Program-made: the position numbers and the translations under genes
Shown here: in pieces, positions 1 through 5,198 of the stretch
Position numbering within the stretch: the first letter of the stretch is position 1
How the letters are laid out: each line of letters begins with the position of its first letter
Origin: VRUE01 sp035554595
Lineage (GTDB): Bacteria > Actinomycetota > Thermoleophilia > Solirubrobacterales > 70-9
Assembly (NCBI GenBank): GCA_035554595.1
Contig: DATMIH010000127.1
Coordinates: 1 to 5,198, forward strand
Reading direction: 5' to 3'
DNA: 5,198 bases
The notes under the pieces: model-generated
Databases searched by the model: none
Seen by the model: only the letters and a program-made list of their open reading frames with translations
What the model was told of the DNA's origin: nothing

Positions 1-142
1 GCCGGGCGCTGCTCAGGCGCGCAGTGTTCTCGAGCTCGCCCGTCGCCTGCCGAAAGCGCAGGTTGAACGCCTCCTGCTTAGCATCGATCAATTTGACGAT
101 CAGCTCGTCGTCTTTGAGGTCGTGCACCTCGGCGGCCTTCAC
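1..142 (-). CDS. rpmC: 50S ribosomal protein L29 (5' part; continues past the window edge)
   Basis: L29 is a small helical-hairpin protein of the large subunit. It sits beside L23 at the polypeptide tunnel exit and binds 23S rRNA. The first 47 residues are visible and read VKAAEVHDLKDDEL at the start, then the family motif FNLRFRQATGELENTARL at about residues 26-43. The usual length is about 60-75 aa, so the C-terminal helix lies outside the window. The start is GTG (written 142-140 on the minus strand), chosen because it lines up with the family's N-terminus (M-K-A-x-E-L) and overlaps the rplP stop as GTGA. A G-rich stretch (GAGGGG) about 11 nt upstream, in the last codons of rplP, is the likely but weak ribosome-binding site. 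The position directly after rplP is canonical. Identity is secure; only the 3' end is unknown. Confidence 0.95.
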   Translation of the reverse strand, partial: MKAAEVHDLKDDELIVKLIDAKQEAFNLRFRQATGELENTARLSSAR

Positions 143-561
143 TGGGAATCCGCCCCCTCGCGCATCACGAACTTGGTCCTGACAGGAAGCTTGTGTCCGG
201 CCAGGCGAAGCGCCTCACGAGCGAGATCCTCGGGCACGCCGGCCAGCTCAAACATCACCTTGCCCGGCTTGACCACCGCGACCCAGCCCTCCGGGTTGCC
301 CTTGCCCGATCCCATGCGGGTCTCGGCCGGCTTCTTCGTGTAGGGCTTGTCGGGGAAGATGTTGATCCAGACCTTGCCGCCACGTTTGATCTTGCGGGTC
401 ATCGCCACGCGGGCTGCCTCGATCTGGCGGTTGGTGATCCAGCCGCGGTCGAGCGACTTGAGTCCGTACTCGCCGAAGGCGACGGTGCTACCCCCCTTGG
501 TGTTGCCGCGCATGCGACCGCGCATCTGCTTGCGGTGCTTGACCCGCTTCGGCATCAGCAT
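139..561 (-). CDS. rplP: 50S ribosomal protein L16
   Basis: L16 (uL16) binds 23S rRNA near the A-site/P-site tRNA elbow and is a late-assembling large-subunit protein. The 140-aa product is close to the usual 136-144 aa. It begins MLMPKRVKHRKQMRG, then shows GNTKGGSTVAFGEYGL (about 19-34), WITNRQIEAAR (41-51), KIKRGGKVWINIFPDKP (57-73), the flexible loop ETRMGSGKGNPEGWVA (80-95) and ELAGVPEDLAREALRLAGHKLP (105-126). Arg82 in TRMGSGKG corresponds to the loop arginine that is hydroxylated in E. coli L16; whether it is modified here cannot be seen. The ATG at 561-559 shares one base with the rpsC stop (TGATG). It is served by a strong GGAGGT site 8 nt upstream, which lies within the last rpsC codons. 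The second Met (residue 3) is a less likely start because the family begins M-L-M/I-P. The stop TGA overlaps the rpmC GTG. Confidence 0.98.
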   Translation of the reverse strand: MLMPKRVKHRKQMRGRMRGNTKGGSTVAFGEYGLKSLDRGWITNRQIEAARVAMTRKIKRGGKVWINIFPDKPYTKKPAETRMGSGKGNPEGWVAVVKPGKVMFELAGVPEDLAREALRLAGHKLPVRTKFVMREGADSQ

Positions 562-1385
562 CAGCGACCACCTCCGCGCTGACCGCCGCGGCCGCCACCC
601 TGGCCGCCACGACCGCCACCGGGACCGCCGCGGCCACCGCCGGGACGTCCGCCGCGATCGCCGCCGCGGCCACCGCGATCTCCACCTGGACCACCTCGGC
701 CGCCGCGCTGGCCACCCTGCGGCGGACCGCTCTCCTCATCGGTGAGCTGGTCGCGGAAGCCCTCGGGCATCACCTCGCCCTTGTTGATCCAGCACTTGAC
801 GCCGATCCGGCCGGTCGTCGTGCGTGCCTCGAAGAAGCCGTAGTCGATGTTCGCGCGCAGCGTGTGCAACGGCACGCGGCCGTCGGAGTAGCCCTCGGTG
901 CGGGCCATCTCGGCACCGCCGAGGCGACCGGAGACCTGGACCTTCACGCCTTTGGCGCCGGAGCGCATCGCCGAGGTCAGGGCGCGTTTCATCGCGCGCC
1001 GGAAGGCGACGCGGTTCTGCAGCTGCTCGGCGATCGACTGGGCGACCAGTTTGGCGTCGAGCTCGGGGCGCTTGACCTCGCGGATGTTCACCTTCACCGG
1101 TTTGCCGGTGAGCTTGTGCAGGTCTTTGCGCAGCGCGTCCACTTCGCTTCCCGACTTGCCGATCACGATGCCTGGGCGAGCGGTGTGGATGTCCACCGCG
1201 ATCTCGCCGTGGCGCTCGATCGTGATGTTCGAGAGGCCGGCGTGGGCAAGCTTGTTTTCGATGTGGTCGCGAATTTTGAGGTCCTCGTTGAGGACGTCAG
1301 AGAAGTCTTTCTCCTCGAACCAGTTCGACTTCCAGTCCTGGATGTAGCCGACGCGGAATCCGCCCGGATGGATCTTCTGTCCCAT
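561..1385 (-). CDS. rpsC: 30S ribosomal protein S3 with a Gly/Arg-rich C-terminal tail
   Basis: S3 (uS3) lies in the 30S head at the mRNA entry channel and carries the ribosomal mRNA-helicase activity with S4 and S5. The N-terminus MGQKIHPGGFRVGYIQDWKS is typical. A type-2 KH domain follows, with its GxxG loop seen as G76-K-S-G79 inside the stretch PGIVIGKSGSEVDALR. The C-terminal domain has QLQNRVAFRRAMKRAL (121-136), GAKGVKVQVSGRLGGAEMAR (143-162), GRVPLHTLRANIDYG (169-183) and GRIGVKCWINKGE (192-204). After residue 219 the protein becomes almost purely G, R, P, Q and D up to residue 274, with seven-residue repeats. The E. coli protein has about 233 residues, so the tail is an extension, as actinobacterial S3 proteins often have. 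The ATG lies 3 nt after the rplV stop, with GAGGA (1397-1393) 7 nt upstream. The tail is predicted disordered and positively charged; its role is unknown. Confidence 0.98.
   Translation of the reverse strand: MGQKIHPGGFRVGYIQDWKSNWFEEKDFSDVLNEDLKIRDHIENKLAHAGLSNITIERHGEIAVDIHTARPGIVIGKSGSEVDALRKDLHKLTGKPVKVNIREVKRPELDAKLVAQSIAEQLQNRVAFRRAMKRALTSAMRSGAKGVKVQVSGRLGGAEMARTEGYSDGRVPLHTLRANIDYGFFEARTTTGRIGVKCWINKGEVMPEGFRDQLTDEESGPPQGGQRGGRGGPGGDRGGRGGDRGGRPGGGRGGPGGGRGGQGGGRGGQRGGGR
570..575 (-). promoter_or_regulatory. rplP Shine-Dalgarno site embedded in the rpsC tail
   Basis: The minus strand reads GGAGGT here, 8 nt before the rplP ATG at 561. It is formed by the Gly-Gly codons (GGA GGT) near the end of S3, so the amino-acid tail and the downstream ribosome-binding site share sequence. 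It fixes the rplP start at the first Met. Confidence 0.85.
579..641 (-). repeat. 21-bp tandem coding repeat in the S3 tail (three units)
   Basis: Three consecutive 21-bp units (621-641, 600-620, 579-599 in reading order) encode GGGRGGP, GGGRGGQ, GGGRGGQ, residues 249-269 of S3. The last two units match at 18 of 21 bases; the first is more diverged (14 of 21 to its neighbour). Just before them the 21-bp period continues less regularly at 642-662 (GDRGGRP) and 663-683 (GDRGGRG). The pattern suggests expansion by slippage or unequal recombination of a heptad module, followed by mostly synonymous drift. It is an in-frame part of rpsC, not a separate element. Confidence 0.8.
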
Positions 1386-1388
1386 CTT

Positions 1389-1745
1389 CTAGTCCTCTTC
1401 TTCCGGGCTCAGGGCCACCGCGATGTGGCAGGTTCGCTTGTTGATCCGTGATGCGCGGCCCAGTGCGCGCGGCCGGTAACGGCGCAGCGTCGGGCCTTCG
1501 TCGACGGTGATCTCTGAGATCAGCATCTCGTCGGCGACAAGGTCGTGGTTGTTCTCGGCGTTGGCGGCAGCCGACTCGATCAGCTTGCGGATGTCTTCAG
1601 CCGCACCGCGAGGCGAGAACTTGAGCAGGGCGCGAGCCTTCTCGATATGCATCCCGCGCACCTGATCGGCGATCAGGCGCGCCTTGCGCGGCGCCACCCG
1701 CACGTAGCGAGAACTGGCACGAACGACGACGGGGGCTGCGGCCAC
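1389..1745 (-). CDS. rplV: 50S ribosomal protein L22
   Basis: L22 (uL22) is an early-assembly protein that contacts all 23S rRNA domains. Its beta-hairpin lines the exit tunnel next to L4, a region where macrolide-resistance changes occur. The 118-aa product shows RYVRVAPRKARLIADQVRG (about 13-31), ARALLKFSPRGAAEDIRKLI (38-57), SAAANAENNHDL (58-69) and the hairpin DEGPTLRRYRPRALGRASRI (82-101), then KRTCHIAV. Length is near the usual 110-120 aa. The start is the GTG at 1745-1743, one base after the rpsS stop, with AAGG at 1758-1755. The open frame runs further upstream but there only shadows rpsS. A second in-frame GTG at 1754 is too close to that site. The acidic C-terminus SPEEED is written with GAA/GAG codons that also supply the Shine-Dalgarno of rpsC. 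Confidence 0.97.
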   Translation of the reverse strand: MAAAPVVVRASSRYVRVAPRKARLIADQVRGMHIEKARALLKFSPRGAAEDIRKLIESAAANAENNHDLVADEMLISEITVDEGPTLRRYRPRALGRASRINKRTCHIAVALSPEEED

Positions 1746-1746
1746 G

Positions 1747-2019
1747 CTAGTCACCCTTGCCCGTGCCGGAGTGGGAGCGGAAGGTGCGGGTGGGCGCGAA
1801 CTCGCCCAGCTTGTGACCGACCATCGACTCGGAGATGAAGACGGGAACATGCTTGCGCCCGTCGTGGACGGCGATCGTGTGACCGACCATGTCGGGGAAG
1901 ACGGTCGAGCTGCGTGACCAGGTCTTCAGCATCTGCTTGGTGCCGGACTCGTTCATGGCGTTGACGCGCTTCATCAGCGCCTCTTCCACCCACGGGCCCT
2001 TTTTCGTCGATCTACCCAT
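1747..2019 (-). CDS. rpsS: 30S ribosomal protein S19
   Basis: S19 (uS19) lies in the 30S head, pairs with S13 and contacts the A-site tRNA and 23S helix 38 bridge. The 90-aa product is of ordinary length (about 90-95 aa). It opens MGRSTKKGPWVEEALMKRV, then KTWSRSSTVFPDMVGHTIAVHDGRKHVPV is spread over residues 32-60, followed by MVGHKLGEFAPTRTFRSH (66-83). The usual TWSRRST is TWSRSST here, with Ser for the second Arg, a mild change. The ATG at 2019-2017 is one base after the rplB stop, and AAGGG (2032-2028, in the Lys-rich end of rplB) is 8 nt upstream. The frame is open further upstream to 2106, but that part overlaps rplB and lacks family similarity. It ends in TAG. Confidence 0.98.
   Translation of the reverse strand: MGRSTKKGPWVEEALMKRVNAMNESGTKQMLKTWSRSSTVFPDMVGHTIAVHDGRKHVPVFISESMVGHKLGEFAPTRTFRSHSGTGKGD
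1755..1758 (-). promoter_or_regulatory. rplV ribosome-binding site supporting the GTG start
   Basis: AAGG on the minus strand sits 9 nt before the GTG at 1745 and lies in the last codons of rpsS (Gly-Lys-Gly-Asp). It favours this GTG over the longer in-frame extension and over the GTG at 1754, which would leave no spacer. It is a short match and therefore moderate evidence. Confidence 0.6.
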
Positions 2020-2020
2020 C

Positions 2021-2866
<846 letters not shown>

Positions 2867-2874
2867 TCCTTATT

Positions 2875-2878
2875 TCCT
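2875..2878 (-). promoter_or_regulatory. rplB ribosome-binding site overlapping the rplW stop codon
   Basis: AGGA spans the last two bases of the rplW TAG stop and the two bases after it, 8 nt before the rplB ATG. A second AAGGA lies directly against the ATG with no spacer, so it is unlikely to be the working site. A ribosome terminating on rplW would sit on this site, consistent with coupled translation. Confidence 0.6.
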
Positions 2879-3170
2879 ATGCAGTCTCTGCACCCTCGAA
2901 CAGCTCAATCCGTTCACCGGGAGCAAGCTGAACGATGGCCTTCTTCCAACCGCGCGTCTTGCCCTGGTGCAGGCCGCGGCGCTTCGGCTTGGCTCGCACC
3001 TTGGAGGTGCGCACGGCAGCAACCTTGACCTCAAAGATCTCCTCGATCGCGTGGGCGATCTGGGTCTTGTGGGCCCGATCGTCGACGCGGAAGGTGTACT
3101 TGCCCTCGCCGATCAAGGCGTAGCTCTTCTCCGATACGACCGGTCGGATGATCGTCGTGCGAGCGTCCAT
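2877..3170 (-). CDS. rplW: 50S ribosomal protein L23
   Basis: L23 (uL23) sits at the rim of the exit tunnel, where it docks trigger factor and the signal recognition particle. The 97-aa product has the family pattern: TTIIRPVVSEKSYAL (5-19), KYTFRVDDRAHKTQIAHAIE (24-43), FEVKVAAVRT (46-55) and the basic loop KPKRRGLHQGKTRGWKKAIV (61-80). Glu14 in the VSEK motif corresponds to E. coli Glu18, the trigger-factor docking residue. The ATG shares one base with the rplD stop (TGATG). A good AGGAGAGG (3186-3179) lies 8 nt upstream, inside the rplD C-terminal codons. The open frame continues upstream only as a shadow of rplD. The stop is TAG. Confidence 0.98.
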   Translation of the reverse strand: MDARTTIIRPVVSEKSYALIGEGKYTFRVDDRAHKTQIAHAIEEIFEVKVAAVRTSKVRAKPKRRGLHQGKTRGWKKAIVQLAPGERIELFEGAETA

Positions 3171-3781
3171 CAGCCGAGCCTCTCCTGCAGCTTCTCCAGC
3201 GCTTTCTCGGAGACGACCAGCGAGGCAGCCCCGATCACGTCGGCGACTCCGACGGCGCTGACCTCGGCCACCTCGACCTTGGGGATGTTGCGGAAGCTCT
3301 TGGCCGCACCGCCCTCCTCGGGGGCGAGCACGATCAGGGTCGAGCGCCTGGCTCCCCATTTTGCCAGCACCTCGGCCGCGGACTTGGTCGAAGGCGTCTC
3401 GAAGTTGCCGGCGTCGAGCAGGGCAACGCTGTCGCGCTCGGCGTGAACCGAGAGTGCCGAGCGCAGCGCCTTGCGGCGCGCCTTGCGGTTGACCTTGACC
3501 GTGTAGTGACGCGGCTTCGGACCGAAGGCGACGCCGCCGCCGAAGCGGCTCGGCGAGCTGAGGGCGCCGACACGGGCGCGGCCGGTGCCCTTCTGGCGCC
3601 AGGCCTTGGCGCCGGTCATTGAGACCTCGCCGCGGGTCAGCGTCGAGGCCGAGCCCTGCCGCCGCGAGGCGAGATCAGCGCGCGCTGCCTCGTCGACCAG
3701 CGAGTGATGGAAGGGCTCGTCGAAGAGCTCTTTCGGCAGGTCCGCCTTGGTGGTCTTACCGAGCACGGTGGCTTTAGCCAT
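3170..3781 (-). CDS. rplD: 50S ribosomal protein L4
   Basis: L4 (uL4) binds 23S domain I and sends a long loop into the exit tunnel, forming the constriction with L22. In gammaproteobacteria it also represses its own operon. Here 203 aa are seen (usual about 200-220). The extended loop is clear: RGEVSMTGAKAWRQKGTGRA (50-69), then SPSRFGGGVAFGPKPRHY (76-93). NRKARRKALRSALSV (98-112) and an alpha/beta core with STLIVLAP (147-154) follow, and the C-terminal helix ends KALEKLQERLG. The ATG overlaps the end of rplC by 8 nt (ATGGCTAA), with GAGGTGAGG 4-9 nt upstream. Whether it regulates the operon in this organism cannot be told from the protein; the tuf–rpsJ leader would be the place to look for its target. 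Confidence 0.98.
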   Translation of the reverse strand: MAKATVLGKTTKADLPKELFDEPFHHSLVDEAARADLASRRQGSASTLTRGEVSMTGAKAWRQKGTGRARVGALSSPSRFGGGVAFGPKPRHYTVKVNRKARRKALRSALSVHAERDSVALLDAGNFETPSTKSAAEVLAKWGARRSTLIVLAPEEGGAAKSFRNIPKVEVAEVSAVGVADVIGAASLVVSEKALEKLQERLG

Positions 3782-4403
3782 CGGTCCTCACCTCGACCAT
3801 CGCATTGCGGGAGCCAGGCACGGAGCCTTTGATCAGCAGCAGGTTCTTCTCGGCATCGATCTGGGCAACTTCAAGGCCCTTCTGGGTGATCCGCTTGTTG
3901 CCCATCTGCCCCGGCATCCGCATGCCCTTGAAGACGCGGGCGGGGAAGGTGCTGGCGCCGATCGATCCCGGCGCGCGCACGTTGTGGGAGCCGTGAGTGA
4001 CCGGGCCGCGGCTGAAGTTGTGGCGCTTGATCCCGCCCTGGAAGCCCTTGCCGATCGAGATCCCCGCGACCTTGACCTTCTGGCCGGCCTCGAAGGAGGA
4101 GACCGTGACGTCGTCCCCGATCTTGGGGCCCTCCTCGGCGCCGAGGTTCTCGTCGCGGAACTCGACCAGGTGGCGCATCGGCGCCGCGCCGGCCTTCTTC
4201 AGGTGGCCTTCCTCGGCCTTGCTCAGCTTGCCCTGCTTGGTCTCGCCGAAGGCGAGCTGCACGGCGGCGTAGCCGTCACGCTCCTGCTCGCGCACCGCGG
4301 TCACCTTGCAGGGGCCGGCCTCGATCACGGTCACGGGAATGACCTCGCCATCCTCGGCGAAGACCTGCGTCATCCCAAGCTTCTTTCCGAGAATCGCGGC
4401 CAC
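3774..4403 (-). CDS. rplC: 50S ribosomal protein L3
   Basis: L3 (uL3) is an assembly initiator whose central extension reaches close to the peptidyl-transferase centre. The 209-aa product matches the family's usual 205-220 aa. It starts AAILGKKLGMTQVF and ends with NLLLIKGSVPGSRNAMVEVR. The central extension is diagnostic: SIGKGFQGGIKRHNFSRGP (116-134), THGSHNVRAPGSIGA (136-150) and FKGMRMPGQMGNKRIT (158-173). Just after GSIG the sequence is A-S-T, where E. coli has glutamines including the one methylated by PrmB, so that modification is not expected. The start is GTG at 4403-4401, 4 nt after the rpsJ TAA. No convincing Shine-Dalgarno precedes it (the spacer region reads CCTCTAAAGCC), so re-initiation after rpsJ is the likely mode. 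The end overlaps rplD by 8 nt. Confidence 0.98.
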   Translation of the reverse strand: MAAILGKKLGMTQVFAEDGEVIPVTVIEAGPCKVTAVREQERDGYAAVQLAFGETKQGKLSKAEEGHLKKAGAAPMRHLVEFRDENLGAEEGPKIGDDVTVSSFEAGQKVKVAGISIGKGFQGGIKRHNFSRGPVTHGSHNVRAPGSIGASTFPARVFKGMRMPGQMGNKRITQKGLEVAQIDAEKNLLLIKGSVPGSRNAMVEVRTDG

Positions 4404-4407
4404 GGCT

Positions 4408-4728
4408 TTAGAGGCGGATCTCGATGTCGACGCCGGCGGGCAGCGAGTCGAGGCGCTGCAGCGAGTCGACGGTTTTCGGCGAGGGCTGGAGGATGTCGAT
4501 CAGGCGCTTGTGCGTGCGCATCTCGAAGTGCTCGCGTGAGTCCTTGTCCTTGAAGGGCGAGCGAATCACGCAGTAGACGTTCTTCTCAGTGGGCAGCGGC
4601 ACGGGACCAGAAACACTGGCGCCAGTGCGCTCCGCGGTTTCGACGATCTCGCGGGCAGCCCGGTCGATGGCGTCATGGTCATACGCCTTGAGCCGGATTC
4701 GAATTTTCTGTGCTGCTATCGCTGCCAC
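4408..4728 (-). CDS. rpsJ: 30S ribosomal protein S10 (NusE)
   Basis: S10 (uS10) belongs to the 30S head and, as NusE, pairs with NusB in transcription antitermination and with NusG in transcription-translation coupling. The 106-aa product (usual 101-105) has QKIRIRLKAYDHDAID (7-22), SGPVPLPTEKNVYCV (40-54) and the hallmark KDSREHFEMRTHKRLIDI (62-79), ending GVDIEIRL. The loop reads RSPFKDKDS; many homologues have His where Phe59 stands. The only plausible start is GTG at 4728: an in-frame TAA lies at 4734-4732 and there is no earlier ATG in frame after it. The first codons (GCA GCG ATA GCA GCA) give a slightly longer, low-structure N-terminus. No strong Shine-Dalgarno precedes it; the nearest purine run is GAGAG about 13 nt upstream. 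It is the first gene after the structured leader. Confidence 0.97.
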   Translation of the reverse strand: MAAIAAQKIRIRLKAYDHDAIDRAAREIVETAERTGASVSGPVPLPTEKNVYCVIRSPFKDKDSREHFEMRTHKRLIDILQPSPKTVDSLQRLDSLPAGVDIEIRL

Positions 4729-4731
4729 TTT

Positions 4732-4773
4732 TTAAGCTTTTCTCTCGTCTTCTCCGCGCGTCTTACCGCGCAT
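4732..4773 (-). CDS. possible 13-codon leader ORF in front of rpsJ
   Basis: An ATG at 4773-4771 opens a 13-residue frame, MRGKTRGEDERKA, which ends TAA at 4734-4732, one codon (AAA) before the rpsJ GTG and in the same frame. It is highly charged and resembles no family I know. AAGGGG lies 11 nt before its ATG but inside the 3' arm of the large leader hairpin (4777-4808), so its translation could depend on that hairpin opening. If translated, a terminating ribosome would be placed on the rpsJ start, which otherwise has a weak site. Short ORFs occur often by chance, so this stays speculative. Confidence 0.25.
   Translation of the reverse strand: MRGKTRGEDERKA
4756..4771 (-). promoter_or_regulatory. 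small hairpin inside the rpsJ leader
   Basis: On the minus strand GCGCG and CGCGC form a perfect 5-bp stem closing the loop GTAAGA. It lies 27 nt upstream of the rpsJ GTG and within the putative 13-codon ORF. The stem is short, so it is weak evidence by itself. It is listed because it completes a chain of hairpins across the leader. Confidence 0.35.
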
Positions 4774-4776
4774 AAA

Positions 4777-4808
4777 GGGCGGGGCCCCTTTGTGGTGGGG
4801 CACCGCCC
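4777..4808 (-). promoter_or_regulatory. strong imperfect hairpin in the tuf–rpsJ leader
   Basis: The minus-strand arms GGGCGGTGCCCC (4808-4797) and GGGGCCCCGCCC (4788-4777) pair over 12 positions with a single T/C mismatch, closing the 8-nt loop ACCACAAA. Two G-U pairs (4810-4809 with 4775-4776) could extend it. Only TTT follows the stem, so it is a poor classical terminator. A pausing, attenuation or protein-binding element for the S10 operon fits better. Its 5' arm can also pair with an upstream segment (see findings). The function is inferred from structure and position only. Confidence 0.6.
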
Positions 4809-4825
4809 CCGGTCGTATGTCTTTT

Positions 4826-4872
4826 AAAAATGTTTTCGCCGCGAAGCGGCGGGGGCGGGCGAATGCCCGCCC
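4826..4872 (-). terminator. tandem hairpins after tuf followed by a T-run: possible terminator or attenuator
   Basis: Starting 13 nt past the tuf stop, GGGCGGGC-ATTC-GCCCGCCC (4872-4853) is a perfect 8-bp hairpin. It is followed at once by CGCCGC-TTC-GCGGCG (4851-4837), a perfect 6-bp hairpin, then AAAACA and TTTTT (4830-4826). The T-run is six bases away from the second stem, so it is not a textbook intrinsic terminator. Partial termination between the tuf unit and the S10 genes, or mRNA 3'-end protection for tuf, are both reasonable. The inverted repeats are certain; the termination role is inference. Confidence 0.45.
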
Positions 4873-4885
4873 TTGATGCTGGCGC

Positions 4886-5198
4886 CTACTCGATGACCTC
4901 GGCGACGACCCCCGAACCGACGGTCCGGCCACCCTCGCGGATGGCGAAGCGCAGGCCCTGGTCCATCGCGATCGGCTGGATCAGCTCGATCGTCATCTCG
5001 ACGTTGTCACCCGGCATCACCATCTCGGTCCCCTCGGGGAGGTTGGCGATCCCGGTTACGTCGGTCGTGCGGAAGTAGAACTGGGGCCGGTAGCCGGAGA
5101 AGAACGGAGTGTGGCGACCACCCTCCTCCTTCTTCAGGCAGTAGACCTCGGCTTTGAACTTGGTGTGCGGTGTGATCGAGCCCGGCTTGCAGAGCACC
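4886..5198 (-). CDS. tuf: translation elongation factor Tu, C-terminal part (continues past the window edge)
   Basis: EF-Tu is the GTPase that brings aminoacyl-tRNA to the ribosomal A site. Only the last 103 residues are inside the window, essentially domain 3 plus the end of domain 2 (the family is about 395-400 aa). Diagnostic stretches are KPGSITPHTKFKAEVY, KKEEGGRHTPFFSGYRP, QFYFRTTDVTG, EMVMPGDNVEMTIELIQPIA and GLRFAIREGGRTVGSGVVAE. The GTP-binding motifs lie upstream and are not visible. Two cysteines occur, in VLCKPGS and VYCLKKE, at positions that are often aliphatic or alanine in homologues. The stop is TAG. The place directly before rpsJ is the usual str–S10 arrangement, which suggests fusA, rpsG and rpsL further upstream. 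The first base of the window's last codon is split by the edge. Confidence 0.98.
   Translation of the reverse strand, partial: VLCKPGSITPHTKFKAEVYCLKKEEGGRHTPFFSGYRPQFYFRTTDVTGIANLPEGTEMVMPGDNVEMTIELIQPIAMDQGLRFAIREGGRTVGSGVVAEVIE

Noticed and set aside
347..745. Plus-strand frame with a His/Arg/Asp-rich repeat opposite the S3 tail
   Set aside because: The HRDRRGHRR-like repeat is only the complement of the Gly/Arg codons in rpsC. The repeat is explained by the S3 tail.
864..1451. 195-codon plus-strand frame opposite rpsC
   Set aside because: It lies wholly over conserved S3 and L22 coding sequence, and its residues show no domain pattern.
1746..1850. Longer L22 with a 35-residue N-terminal extension starting at 1850
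   Set aside because: The extension overlaps rpsS, is Ser/Pro/Ala-rich shadow sequence and has no L22 similarity. The GTG at 1745 has a ribosome-binding site and matches the family's N-terminus.
3747..4553. 268-codon open frame on the plus strand across rplC and the ends of rplD and rpsJ
   Set aside because: It is antisense to three certain ribosomal-protein genes. Its composition (Ala, Leu, Gly, Arg, His, Asp) is that of a GC-rich reverse-complement shadow, and it matches no family.
4812..4836. AT-rich patch after tuf (ATTTTTAAAAG, then CATACGA) as a promoter for the S10 genes
   Set aside because: No -35 box at a proper distance pairs with any -10-like hexamer here. The patch is better explained as the T-run after the hairpins. 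A promoter cannot be excluded without transcript-start data.
4837..4872. GC-rich inverted repeats as a dispersed REP-type element or CRISPR fragment
   Set aside because: Only one copy of each is in the window and there is no repeat-spacer pattern. Dispersed status would need a whole-genome search for the same hairpin sequence.

Overview
The window is a stretch of the str–S10 ribosomal-protein cluster, all on the minus strand. Read in the direction of transcription (high to low coordinates) the order is tuf (3' end) – rpsJ – rplC – rplD – rplW – rplB – rpsS – rplV – rpsC – rplP – rpmC (5' part). This is the canonical bacterial order. Every gene is recognisable from conserved motifs across its length, and none is frameshifted or internally truncated. 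Only the two outer genes, EF-Tu and L29, are cut by the window edges.

The DNA is GC-rich. Four genes start with GTG (rpsJ, rplC, rplV, rpmC). The protein sequences look actinobacterial: an L29 with LENTARL, an L16 beginning MLMPKRVKHRK, and an S3 with a long Gly/Arg-rich C-terminal tail. My best guess is Actinomycetota, possibly a deep lineage such as Thermoleophilia. That is an impression from memory of these families, not a computed placement.

Layout: 4886-5198 encodes the last 103 residues of EF-Tu (domain 3). Positions 4729-4885 are the only real intergenic space. They hold four GC-rich inverted repeats, a possible alternative 9-bp pairing and a 13-codon leader ORF that stops one codon before rpsJ. 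Below 4729 the genes are packed tightly: gaps are at most 10 nt, and four junctions overlap (rplC/rplD by 8 nt, rplD/rplW and rpsC/rplP by 1 nt as TGATG, rplP/rpmC by 4 nt as GTGA). Several Shine-Dalgarno sites lie inside the 3' end or stop codon of the preceding gene, so translational coupling along one polycistronic mRNA is likely.

Together the products build the 50S core and exit-tunnel region (L2, L3, L4, L22, L23, L29, L16) and the 30S head (S3, S10, S19), with EF-Tu delivering aminoacyl-tRNA. I do not see an unknown multi-gene system here. The points worth a second look are the structured tuf–rpsJ leader and the heptad-repeat RGG-type tail of S3.
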